Assembly (NCBI GenBank): GCA_024642665.1
Contig: JAHEAR010000001.1
Location: forward strand, 9,152 to 73,151
DNA length: 64,000 bases
Source: Bacteroidota bacterium
GTDB taxonomy: Bacteria; Bacteroidota; Bacteroidia; Chitinophagales; Saprospiraceae
Direction of reading: 5' to 3'
Below are positions 9,075 to 18,452 of the stretch, in pieces; the first letter of the stretch is position 1, and each line of letters opens with the position of its first letter. Below the pieces are notes generated by a model. It searched no databases, was not told where the DNA came from, and was given only the letters and a program-made list of their open reading frames with translations. The translations under genes were made by a program, and so were the position numbers.

Positions 9075-9698
9075 TCAAAAGCTTACTAGTTTAGTAATTT
9101 CAAGACCCTGCGAAAGTTGCAATTTTATAATTTGCGGCGTCAAATCCTTATGCTCACCTAATGGAGAAACTTTTATTTCATATTTCGCCGGACTAAGGAT
9201 CAGTTTTGCGCCTGTGATGTATGTTCGGGATGTGGCTACAGTCGTCCATGAGGAAACTTCTTTGACGATTATCTCACAATCAATGTCTTCATTTCCAATT
9301 CGCGTAAACATCTCCAGACTTGCAGACTTAAAATCAAAACCCAGTGACGTTACTTTTCCTGCAGTGATCACGACATCTTCGATCACCGTTTGATTATCGA
9401 GGCCTTTTAAGGATCCAAGTGCTTCAATCACTACATCATAAGTGCCCGGCTGCAGTTTCAATAATGCTGGTTCACTGTATACCAACATCGAATCCACAAC
9501 ATTTCCTTGATCATCCAGAATACTGACCTTGCAATCACAAAATTGATTGTTGTTGGTCACCATCATCCAGACTTCTCCTTCCTCTGCTTTAAATTCAGAA
9601 TCCTTTATCGCTCCGGCATGGAACTCGTGTAAACCTATGGGCGGAACCGAAAAAATATTACCGGCAATCAGGAGTAAAATAAAAACAAAGAGTTGCAT
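9075..9698 (-). CDS. Secreted hypothetical protein
   Basis: 207 aa with N-terminal signal peptide; beta-rich; no family recognised. Confidence 0.65.
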   Translation of the reverse strand: MQLFVFILLLIAGNIFSVPPIGLHEFHAGAIKDSEFKAEEGEVWMMVTNNNQFCDCKVSILDDQGNVVDSMLVYSEPALLKLQPGTYDVVIEALGSLKGLDNQTVIEDVVITAGKVTSLGFDFKSASLEMFTRIGNEDIDCEIIVKEVSSWTTVATSRTYITGAKLILSPAKYEIKVSPLGEHKDLTPQIIKLQLSQGLEITKLVSF

Positions 9699-9709
9699 AC
9701 GAAATGAAA

Positions 9710-11239
9710 TCAGGTACGCGAAGGTCTTATCACTTGATAAATATCCTTCCGCCTGTCTTTCAGATTGCGCACACTACCAAACTGATGCAGTTCTCTAAGC
9801 AAATCAATATCCACATCTGCGATCAGGATCATCTCCGTATTCGTCGTAGCTTCTGCCTTAATTCCATTAGCAGGAAAGGAAAAATCACAGGGTGTAAATA
9901 CCATGGATTGCGCAAATTGAATATCCATGTTGTGCACCTTCGGCAGATTGCCAACACTACCGGCAATGGCAACATAACATTCATTCTCAATAGCCCTGGC
10001 CTGAGCGCAATGCCGTACTCTGGAATACCCATTTTGCGTATCGGTCAGAAATGGAATAAATAGGATATCCATTCCTTCATCGGCAAGCAGTCGACTCAAT
10101 TCAGGAAACTCAGAATCGTAACATATCAATACACCGATCCGACCACAATCCGTATCAAAAGTCTTAACTTCCTTACCGCCCTGCATACCCCAGACTTTAG
10201 CTTCATCCGGCGTCACATGAAGTTTTTCGTATCGCTCAGTCGAACCATCTCTTCTGCATAAATAACCGACATTGTAGAGCAGATTATTTCTGATTTCGGG
10301 AAAACTTCCGGTGATGACATTGATATTATAGGAGATCGCCAGTTTAGAAAATTGATCGACAATTTCAGGCGTAAAACTTGCCAGCTCGCGAATGGCTTCC
10401 GCTTCCGGCAAGTGATTATTGTCGGCCATCAAAGGCGCATTAAAAAATTCCGGGAAGAGTGCAAAGTCAGAGCGATAGGCTGAAACGGCATCAATAAAAT
10501 ATTCTGCCTGTTGCATCAACTCCTCCAGATCCTTATAGAGTCGCATCTGCCATTGGATCAAGCCAAGACGAATAATCTTTTTCTTGGTAGCGGCTTTCTC
10601 AGTTTCTTTTTCATAATAGATATTCTTCCATTCCAGCATCACCGCAAACTCATTGGAGGCTTCATCGCCCTCAAGATAATTTTTCAGAATCTTCGAAGGA
10701 TGAAAATCATTGGATATCTGGAAGTTTAAAACAGGATCATGAATCTCCTTGCGTTTAACTTTTTCAATATATTGCTTTGGTGTTAATTCCTGCGCATACT
10801 TATGATAATTGGGAATGCGCCCACCAAATGCAATACCTCTAAGGTTCAATTTTTCAGTCAGTTCCTTTCGGAAATCATACAACCTGCGACCAAGACGCAA
10901 ACCACGAAATTTAGGTGTGATAAAAACATCGATGCCGTAAAGGACATCTCCATCCGGATTATGTGTATCGAACGTGTAGTTTCCGGTAATATCACGGTAC
11001 GTATGCTTTCCTTCAAACTCGGCATCGCCGACGATGATGGACAGGGCACAGCCGGCTATTTCGTTATTGATTTTAATACATACCTGACCTTCAGGAAATT
11101 TTTTGATCAACGACTTTATATGAGCTTCCTTCCAATAGGAATTGGGCATATTGGTATACGCTTCGATCATCGCATCTTTTAACTCCTGATAATCATCGAG
11201 CGTTAAATAGTGGAGTTCAATATTTTCAATAGTCTGCAT
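9710..11239 (-). CDS. Bifunctional GNAT N-acetyltransferase / carbon-nitrogen hydrolase (nitrilase superfamily)
   Basis: N-terminal GNAT (PKFRGLRLGRRLYDFR) followed by a nitrilase domain with E (FPEFF), K (YEKLHVTPDE) and C (VLICYDSEFPE). Confidence 0.9.
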   Translation of the reverse strand: MQTIENIELHYLTLDDYQELKDAMIEAYTNMPNSYWKEAHIKSLIKKFPEGQVCIKINNEIAGCALSIIVGDAEFEGKHTYRDITGNYTFDTHNPDGDVLYGIDVFITPKFRGLRLGRRLYDFRKELTEKLNLRGIAFGGRIPNYHKYAQELTPKQYIEKVKRKEIHDPVLNFQISNDFHPSKILKNYLEGDEASNEFAVMLEWKNIYYEKETEKAATKKKIIRLGLIQWQMRLYKDLEELMQQAEYFIDAVSAYRSDFALFPEFFNAPLMADNNHLPEAEAIRELASFTPEIVDQFSKLAISYNINVITGSFPEIRNNLLYNVGYLCRRDGSTERYEKLHVTPDEAKVWGMQGGKEVKTFDTDCGRIGVLICYDSEFPELSRLLADEGMDILFIPFLTDTQNGYSRVRHCAQARAIENECYVAIAGSVGNLPKVHNMDIQFAQSMVFTPCDFSFPANGIKAEATTNTEMILIADVDIDLLRELHQFGSVRNLKDRRKDIYQVIRPSRT

Positions 11240-11307
11240 TTCCCTTTAAATAATTTAGTTTGTTCTATTGTAAAGACAACGTTAGGCAAGAATTGTTCCC
11301 GTCTGAA

Positions 11308-12408
11308 TCACAACCAGTCATTTCGCTTAAAATAAATCATCATGCCACCGGCAATCATAACCATTACGCCTAACATAATAAAATAACTGTACTTATAACT
11401 CAATTCCGGAATAAATTCAAAATTAGTTCCATATATCCCGGCAATAAACGTCAATGGTATAAAAACTACCGAAAAGACCGTCAGGAATTTCATGATATCA
11501 TTCAATTTACTGCTCATGGTTGTATGATAAATCTGCAATTGATCCGAAAGGATATCCCGGTAACTATCAGATAATTCAATCGCATGATTTATATTATTCT
11601 GCAGTTCCAGATAGTGCACTTCAGAACTCTCACGGATGATTTCAAATTCTTCTTTCAGGAGATTCGTGATCATTTCTTTAGCCGGTTTAATATTACGTCT
11701 GAGGAAATTCAATTCTCGTTTATATACGTATATTTTTTCCATGACATCTGCATCCGGTTCAGACATCAGTTCTTCTTCAATAATTTCTATTTTCTCTCCC
11801 AATGCACTCAGAATAACTATATAATTATCGATGATGACATCCAGCAAAGCAAAAGCCAGATAATCAGTTCCGGACGTACTGATACGTCTTTTATTTTTCC
11901 TGATGCGCTCCCTCACAGGCTCAAAGACATCTCCGGTCATCTCCTGAAACGAAAACAGCACAGATTCATTGAAAATCAGACTCATGTTTTCGGAATGAAT
12001 CAAATCTGATTCCGGATCCTGATGCAACATCTTAATCGAAATAAAAAGACCGTTTTCATATTCCGTCACAGTAGGCCTGGCCATCGTATTCATCACTTCT
12101 GCCAGCATCAGCTGCTCGAAATTAAATGAGCTTGATATTTTTTCCATCAACGAGGTATCGTGCAGGCCATCAATATTGACCCAGGTAACGGACGATTTAT
12201 CTACAAAAGGTATAACCTGACTGATGTCGGTCAGGGTAGCTTCTTCACATGACTCATTGGTATAATCAATCAGCCGAAGCAACACCTTATCGCTTTTAGG
12301 GATTCCTCTGAAGTACAGCTGATCAGGAGATGCGCCCACTTCCTCTTTCTGTTTCTTTAAAAAACGAGCCATCGGATAATTTAACGCCTGATGTATAGGA
12401 TTTTTCAT
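11308..12408 (-). CDS. CorA-family magnesium/cobalt transporter, GTN variant
   Basis: 366 aa; PLTFIAGIYGTNFEFIPELSYKYSYFIMLGVMV: CorA C-terminus with GTN instead of GMN. Confidence 0.88.
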   Translation of the reverse strand: MKNPIHQALNYPMARFLKKQKEEVGASPDQLYFRGIPKSDKVLLRLIDYTNESCEEATLTDISQVIPFVDKSSVTWVNIDGLHDTSLMEKISSSFNFEQLMLAEVMNTMARPTVTEYENGLFISIKMLHQDPESDLIHSENMSLIFNESVLFSFQEMTGDVFEPVRERIRKNKRRISTSGTDYLAFALLDVIIDNYIVILSALGEKIEIIEEELMSEPDADVMEKIYVYKRELNFLRRNIKPAKEMITNLLKEEFEIIRESSEVHYLELQNNINHAIELSDSYRDILSDQLQIYHTTMSSKLNDIMKFLTVFSVVFIPLTFIAGIYGTNFEFIPELSYKYSYFIMLGVMVMIAGGMMIYFKRNDWL

Positions 12409-13332
12409 TTACTGGTCTGAAGTTTTATTTCGAGGGCCTGTTTCAATCACCGGAATTTTAACGATTTCAAACGTAGCGGAACCTAGTTGTACTTTTCCGT
12501 CCGTCTCCCAAATCTTCTTACAGATCAACTCATTTAATTTATGTTTTGTAATTCTTCTTTTTTTATAATCAACGATGTATCGCAAATTGAATTTTATCCA
12601 ATTGTCGGTCATGGTGATGGCAATGGATGGATCTACTTCAGCATTTTCAATATAATATTTATGAACGACCTCTTTCCACTGGGCTCGCGATTTTTCTACA
12701 TATTCAGAAAGCAAGTCCGTGGCGATATCAATGATCAATCTTTTAGCCAGTTCAATATCTGATCCATAGCGAATGGGTATATCAAACTCGTCCCATACAA
12801 ATGGAAAATCCTGCGAATAATTATAGACCGGACCTTTAAACACAAAAGCGTTACTAAGTTTGACAAGTCGACCGCTGTAATTATCACTCGATACCCACTC
12901 CCCGATCTCCATCATCGTAGTATACATACTATCGATATCAATGACGTCCCCTTTGATGCCATGCATCTGAATACGATCACCGGGCTTGTAAACCCCAACA
13001 AAAAAGATGTAAAACGAACCGGCGATACTGAGTATTAATTCCTGTAGTGTGATCGTAATACCTGCTGTCAGCAAACCAATGGCTAACCCTAAATCTTTGA
13101 TGTTACCGGTAAAAAAAGAAATGGAAATAACGATAATCAGGAGATATCCTATGATTTCAGTTCCTTTTTGTGACTTGTATCGAAGTGAAGTATCCGGAAG
13201 TTTTTTTTGAAACAACCTTCGTAATACTACCATCAGGAAAATGATCAATCCCACCCATAGCAAGTATTTACCAATACTGGTGGCCATAGGATGTTCTGCC
13301 AACCAACTTCCAAAAGATTCAAGATTATTCAT
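12409..13332 (-). CDS. MscS-family mechanosensitive ion channel
   Basis: 307 aa; AIGLLTAGITITLQELILSIAGSFYIFFVGVYKPGDRIQMHGIKGDVIDIDSMYTTMMEIG. Confidence 0.85.
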   Translation of the reverse strand: MNNLESFGSWLAEHPMATSIGKYLLWVGLIIFLMVVLRRLFQKKLPDTSLRYKSQKGTEIIGYLLIIVISISFFTGNIKDLGLAIGLLTAGITITLQELILSIAGSFYIFFVGVYKPGDRIQMHGIKGDVIDIDSMYTTMMEIGEWVSSDNYSGRLVKLSNAFVFKGPVYNYSQDFPFVWDEFDIPIRYGSDIELAKRLIIDIATDLLSEYVEKSRAQWKEVVHKYYIENAEVDPSIAITMTDNWIKFNLRYIVDYKKRRITKHKLNELICKKIWETDGKVQLGSATFEIVKIPVIETGPRNKTSDQ

Positions 13333-13475
13333 GAATGAGCATAATTACAGACATACACTTTACTCTTTGATTGCTTTACATAAATTACAATCGGGCATTC
13401 CCTAACATATGCTCTAAGATACAAAGAAGAACAGGCCATCTGCAAACAAGCAAGGGATTGGCCTTGAACAGTATG

Positions 13476-14666
13476 CTATGACACTACGCCATGTTTCTTA
13501 CCTATCTTGATGAAGGCACTGATCGCTTTGTCCAAATGTGCCTGCTCATGCCCGGCAGAAATTTGCACACGGATTCTGGCTTTTCCCTGAGGGACTACCG
13601 GATAATAGAAGCCGATCACATAAATACCTTCCTTCAACAGATCATCCGCAAATACCTGTGACAAAGCTGCATCATAAAGCATCACAGGAACAATTGGATG
13701 AACGCCAGGAATAATATCAAATCCGGCGTCTGTCATTCCCTTTCGGAAATAGGTCGCATTCGCTTCCAGTTTATCTCTAAGTTCTGTCGTTTGACCAAGC
13801 ATTTCCAATACAGCAATAGATGCCCCGACTATCGAAGGAGCAAGGGTATTCGAAAACAAGTATGGCCTTGATCTTTGTCGCAAGAGAGATACCACTTCTT
13901 TTGATCCGGCCGTAAAACCACCGGAAGCACCGCCCAGGGCTTTTCCAAAAGTCCCTGTAGTAATGTCTACCTTCCCAAAAACTCCGCTGTGCTCTGCACT
14001 ACCCCGTCCTGTTTTTCCAACAAAACCAGTGGCATGACAATCATCCACCATGACAATAGCACCATACTTTTCAGCAAGGGCAACAATTTTATCCATCGAA
14101 GCGATGATCCCATCCATAGAGAATACCCCATCGGTAGCAATCATAATTCTTCTTGACCCCTGGGCTTCCTTTAGTTTTTCTTCCAGATCAGCCATATCAT
14201 TATTCTGATACCGCAACCGCTTTGCTTTACACAACCTGATGCCATCAATGATCGAGGCATGATTTAGGGAGTCAGAAATAATGGCATCTTCCTCATTTAA
14301 AAGTGGCTCAAACAAACCTCCATTGGCATCAAATGCAGCTGCATAGAGTATTGCATCTTCTGCCCCAACCCATGCTGCAATTTTCTTTTCCAGTGCTTTA
14401 TGAATATCCTGGGTGCCACAGATAAAACGGACACTGGACATACCATACCCATGCGTTCTGATCGCTTCTATCGAAGCTTCTATCACTTTTGGATGAGAGG
14501 ATAGTCCGAGGTAGTTATTCGCACAAAAATTCAGTACTTCACCCCCCTCGACTGTATCAATTAAAGCACCCTGTGGAGAAGTAATCGTTCTTTCCCGCTT
14601 AAACAATCCGGCTTCCGTAATGGCATCTAATTCTGCCTGGATCGCCTGGTTAATATTATTCGCCAT
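13476..14666 (-). CDS. kbl: Glycine C-acetyltransferase (2-amino-3-ketobutyrate CoA ligase)
   Basis: 396 aa PLP alpha-oxoamine synthase: [50 protein letters not shown]. Confidence 0.95.
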   Translation of the reverse strand: MANNINQAIQAELDAITEAGLFKRERTITSPQGALIDTVEGGEVLNFCANNYLGLSSHPKVIEASIEAIRTHGYGMSSVRFICGTQDIHKALEKKIAAWVGAEDAILYAAAFDANGGLFEPLLNEEDAIISDSLNHASIIDGIRLCKAKRLRYQNNDMADLEEKLKEAQGSRRIMIATDGVFSMDGIIASMDKIVALAEKYGAIVMVDDCHATGFVGKTGRGSAEHSGVFGKVDITTGTFGKALGGASGGFTAGSKEVVSLLRQRSRPYLFSNTLAPSIVGASIAVLEMLGQTTELRDKLEANATYFRKGMTDAGFDIIPGVHPIVPVMLYDAALSQVFADDLLKEGIYVIGFYYPVVPQGKARIRVQISAGHEQAHLDKAISAFIKIGKKHGVVS

Positions 14667-15618
14667 GATTATATTTTTTCTTTAGTTGTGTAAGCATTTC
14701 AAGCGTCATCGCATCAAGATCAAAGGCATGTTTCCAGCCCCAGTCTTTTCGGGCGGCCTGGTCATCTATACTTTCCGTCCAACTATCAGCAATCGCCTGC
14801 CGGGCGTCCGGCTCATAGGTAATCTTAAAATCAGGGATGTGTTTTTTGATCGACGCTGCAAGTTCTGCCGGTGTAAAACTCATAGCAGAAAGATTATAGG
14901 CTGTGCGAATTTTTATTTTATCTGACGGTGCAGCCATCAATTCAAGTGTCGCACGAATAGAATCATCCATATACATCATGGGCAACCTCGTGTCCGCTTT
15001 CAAAAAGCAAGTATACTGACCTTGCAGAATCGCCTGATGAAAAATATCCACTGCATAATCTGTCGTTCCTCCACCGGGCATCGACTGATAACTAATAATC
15101 CCGGGATAGCGAACTGAACGAACATCCAAACCAAACCGTTGGTGATAATAGTTACACCAAAGCTCACCGGCTTCTTTAGAAATACCGTAAACCGTTGTAG
15201 GCGTCATCACGGTATCCTGTGGCGTATGTACACGAGGAGTGCTCAGACCAAACACAGCGATCGAACTTGGGAAAAATATTTTGGTGACCGAAGTATCACG
15301 ACCTAATTCCAGAATGGACATCAGACCATTCATATTGACATTCCAGGTCTTCTGTGGATTCCACTCGCCGCTGGCAGATAAAATGGCTGCGAGGTGGTAT
15401 ACAGTAGTAATCCCATTGTCCTGCACTACCTCTTTTATGCGTTGTGTGTTCAGGATATCCAGCATTTCGAAACGCCCTGCATCCACCTCCGGTTTTTTGA
15501 TGTCAGTTGCCAGCACATGATCAATTCCATAATGGTCACGCAATGCTTCTGTTAATACTGTACCGATCTGCCCGGTTGCGCCGGTCACCAGGATTATTTC
15601 TTTATTCGTATCCGCCAT
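14656..15618 (-). CDS. NAD-dependent epimerase/dehydratase-type L-threonine 3-dehydrogenase
   Basis: [14 protein letters not shown] Rossmann motif, [18 protein letters not shown] (YxxxK); overlaps kbl. Confidence 0.88.
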   Translation of the reverse strand: MADTNKEIILVTGATGQIGTVLTEALRDHYGIDHVLATDIKKPEVDAGRFEMLDILNTQRIKEVVQDNGITTVYHLAAILSASGEWNPQKTWNVNMNGLMSILELGRDTSVTKIFFPSSIAVFGLSTPRVHTPQDTVMTPTTVYGISKEAGELWCNYYHQRFGLDVRSVRYPGIISYQSMPGGGTTDYAVDIFHQAILQGQYTCFLKADTRLPMMYMDDSIRATLELMAAPSDKIKIRTAYNLSAMSFTPAELAASIKKHIPDFKITYEPDARQAIADSWTESIDDQAARKDWGWKHAFDLDAMTLEMLTQLKKKYNHGE

Positions 15619-15663
15619 AGGGCTAAGTTAACAGGATTGAATGATCAATTAAAATTTTCTGTA

Positions 15664-17745
15664 TCAGCTCAATACCTGATAGACTAACAAGCTGCATACA
15701 TAAGCCAGGGTCGTCATCATAACAAACTGAATGATAGGCCATTTCCAGGATTTTGTTTCCCGCTTAACAATAGCGAGTGTACTCATGCATTGCATAGCAA
15801 AAGCATAAAATATCAACAAGGACCAGGTAGTGGCCGTGGTATAGATTAAAGCGCCTGTTTTCAGATCGCGATCCTTAGCCATATGGGTACGAATAGAGGA
15901 CACATCAGAATCATCATCAATACTGTAGATCGTTGCCATGGTCCCGACAAAAACTTCTCTTGCAGCAAAGGAACAAATCACTGCAATCCCGATTTTCCAG
16001 TCGAAACCAATCGGCTTTATGACCGGCTCAATCCACTTTCCCAGTATGCCGGCATACGAATCTTCTATTGCGGGCCTTTGTCTCGCCTGCGATGTCTCCA
16101 CTTGTGCATCAGACAATTTAGGATGATCAGGCGAAGGACCAAAACTGGCCAAAAACCAAAGGACCATCGAAATAATCAAAATGATTTTACCAGCGCCTAA
16201 AACAAAGGATTTAGTTTTTTCAAAGACCAGTAGGAACAAATTTTTTGCGACCGGTGGACGATAGATCGGCAGCTCCATCATCAGAAAACTTTTGTCCTCG
16301 GACTTTATAATGTGTTTGAGCACATATGCTGCGCTCAGGGCTGCCACAATACCTATTCCGTACAAACCCATGAGTGCAAGCCCCTGTTGCTCGAAGCCAA
16401 AGATTCTTCCCTGAGGGACCGCAAAACCGATCAGTATGGCATACACAGGAATGCGTGCCGAACAACTGATAAAAGGTGTCACCATGATCGTGATTAATCG
16501 CTCTTTCCAGTTACTAATATTTCGGGTACTCATAATCGCCGGAATGGCACAGGCACCACCGGAAACCAGCGCCACAATACTTCTTCCATTAAGCCCGAGT
16601 TTACTAAGCAGCACATCAAACATACTGACAGCCCGTGCCATATAGCCTATTTCTTCAAGAATCCCAATGAATAGAAAGAGAATGGCAATTTGTGGAATAA
16701 AAACAATAATGCCTGTCAGCCCAGCCAGTAATCCATCACAAATTAAATCGGTGACCCAACCACCCGGAAGGATGGTTCGAATCATCATCCCTAATTCTCC
16801 CATGCCGGCTTCAATAAAATCCATGGGGCCGGTAGACCAGGCAAATATGGCTTGAAAAACCAGTAGCATCAGGAGAAAGAAAATAATAGAACCCAGTACC
16901 GGATGCATCACCCATTTGTCAATACGATCGGTCATTTTCATGCCGGCTCCACCTTCATCCAGGTGAAGTGCTTTCCTGATGACCGGCGTAAAACGGCTAT
17001 ATCTTGATAGTGTTTCACTGATCTGGGCCTGTATGGAATTAAATCGAACACGACCGGATTGCTCTTTAATTTCTGCTTTTAGATTTGGGGAAATATGGTC
17101 CAGCCATTCCGCATGATGAATGGTTAGTAATTTTCCATAGGGTGATGTATGTGCGATTCTATCCGCAAAATAATCAGTGAGCTCTTTTTCCTGAGAGGAT
17201 AACTTATAATACGTTTCGTCCTGCTTTATCGGATTAGCTAATAGATTGCCAATCTGGAGTTTTAACGCCATCATCCCTATGCCTGTTTTTCCGGAAATCG
17301 GAACAATAGGAATATTGAAATGCTTTTCCAATAAATCAGTATGAATCGTAATTCCGGGCATATCGACCATATTCAAAGCGAGAATCACCGGATAGCCAAG
17401 ATCTTTTAGTTGTGTGAGAAACAGTATTTGCTTTTCCAGTTGGCTTACATCCGCGACATAGACGATCAGATCGGGCTGTTTTTCTTCTGTCAAAAACTGT
17501 CGCAAGACGACGCGCTCATCTTTTGAGGAAGGATACATACTATACGCTCCCGGCAAATCAAGTAATGTCACTTCCTGATCCGCCGATAAATGCAGCGCAC
17601 CGGTCTTCTTATCCACCGTTACCCCCGGATAATTTCCAATATGCTGACTCAGGCCGGTCAGCTGATTAAACAAGGTGGATTTTCCTGAATTTGGATTACC
17701 GGCCAGTACGACAAGTTTCAAATCAGTTTTTGATCGTACACTCAT
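15664..17745 (-). CDS. feoB: Ferrous iron transport protein B
   Basis: GTPase G1 AGNPNSGKSTLFNQLTG, DLPGAYSMYP; Gate domains (SGGACAIPAIMSTRNISNWKERLITIMVTPFISCSARIPVY). Confidence 0.96.
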   Translation of the reverse strand: MSVRSKTDLKLVVLAGNPNSGKSTLFNQLTGLSQHIGNYPGVTVDKKTGALHLSADQEVTLLDLPGAYSMYPSSKDERVVLRQFLTEEKQPDLIVYVADVSQLEKQILFLTQLKDLGYPVILALNMVDMPGITIHTDLLEKHFNIPIVPISGKTGIGMMALKLQIGNLLANPIKQDETYYKLSSQEKELTDYFADRIAHTSPYGKLLTIHHAEWLDHISPNLKAEIKEQSGRVRFNSIQAQISETLSRYSRFTPVIRKALHLDEGGAGMKMTDRIDKWVMHPVLGSIIFFLLMLLVFQAIFAWSTGPMDFIEAGMGELGMMIRTILPGGWVTDLICDGLLAGLTGIIVFIPQIAILFLFIGILEEIGYMARAVSMFDVLLSKLGLNGRSIVALVSGGACAIPAIMSTRNISNWKERLITIMVTPFISCSARIPVYAILIGFAVPQGRIFGFEQQGLALMGLYGIGIVAALSAAYVLKHIIKSEDKSFLMMELPIYRPPVAKNLFLLVFEKTKSFVLGAGKIILIISMVLWFLASFGPSPDHPKLSDAQVETSQARQRPAIEDSYAGILGKWIEPVIKPIGFDWKIGIAVICSFAAREVFVGTMATIYSIDDDSDVSSIRTHMAKDRDLKTGALIYTTATTWSLLIFYAFAMQCMSTLAIVKRETKSWKWPIIQFVMMTTLAYVCSLLVYQVLS

Positions 17746-17981
17746 GCGCTTTGGATAATAATGGTCCTGGCTTCATCCCTGCGCAAGGCGATTTTAAATC
17801 GGCTATTGATCCGAAAAATCAAGGTATGCCCCAGGGCGTTCCTTCTTACCATTTCTATTTCTGCATTGGGCAAAATTCCCATGGTCATCAGCTTTCCGGC
17901 AATGACCAAATCTTCAAATCGAATGATTTGACTTATCTCATTAGGAATCAGATCAATAGCAGTCTTATCAGCCACTTGCAT
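17742..17981 (-). CDS. feoA: Ferrous iron transport protein A (FeoA domain)
   Basis: 79 aa SH3-like protein overlapping the start of feoB (GKLMTMGILPNAEIEMVRRNALGHTLIFRINSRFKIALRRDEARTI). Confidence 0.9.
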   Translation of the reverse strand: MQVADKTAIDLIPNEISQIIRFEDLVIAGKLMTMGILPNAEIEMVRRNALGHTLIFRINSRFKIALRRDEARTIIIQSA

Positions 17982-18010
17982 TATTTGAATAAAGTCTAAA
18001 TAATGCGCTA

Positions 18011-18033
18011 ATATACCAAGCCTTAAGGTATAT
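18011..18033. promoter_or_regulatory. Candidate operator upstream of feoAB
   Basis: Inverted repeat ATATACC-N9-GGTATAT centred about 41 bp upstream of the feoA ATG. Confidence 0.4.
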
Positions 18034-18244
18034 ATTTCAATTACGAATAACGAATGTGAGACTCATTTGAGGGGTGAGAGGTGAGTTGTGAGGGGCGAGT
18101 GTTATCCTGCCTCTCTCTGTAACGCTAATATTCCGAATTATATGTTAAAAAATAATCACCCGCTGATCTGGCAGATATAAAGCTGACTGTTTCTATAAAC
18201 GCTGATCCACGCTGATGAGTTTACGTATTTGCTCCATAAGCTTT

Positions 18245-18265
18245 CACCGTTGACCGTTCACCGTT
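18245..18265 (+). repeat. 7-bp tandem repeat x3 (CACCGTT/GACCGTT/CACCGTT)
   Basis: Direct reading, in the intergenic region between feoA and the HerA-like gene. Confidence 0.6.
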
Positions 18266-18299
18266 GTTCCTTTTATTGCATCACCACATCACCCCTGTA

Positions 18300-18344
18300 C
18301 TACCTCCTACCGTCGGAATACAGGGTCTCTGCTGCGCTTCGATC
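18300..18344 (+). repeat. Second copy of the ~44-bp module found at 5853-5896
   Basis: CTACCTCCTACCGTCGGAATACAGGGTCTCTGCTGCGCTTCGATC versus CTACCTCCTTCGTCGGAGTACAGGGTCTACGCTGCGCTCCGATC. Confidence 0.75.
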
Positions 18345-18452
18345 CTTTCCCATCACTTTATCACCACATCACCTATCACTCTATCACTCATCACTCATAT
18401 CACGGACCCATATGTTTTTCCTATTTTGGACGCAATCTAATGTCTGAGCAAA

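Noticed and set aside
11584-12009. 141-aa + strand ORF
   Set aside because: Antisense to corA; composition is a shadow of the coding frame.
18229-18447. 72-aa + strand ORF (MLHKLSPLTVHRCSFYCITTSPLYYLLPSEYRVSAALRSFPITLSPHHLSLYHSS...)
   Set aside because: Translation of the TCACC/TCACT intergenic repeat sequence, not a protein gene.
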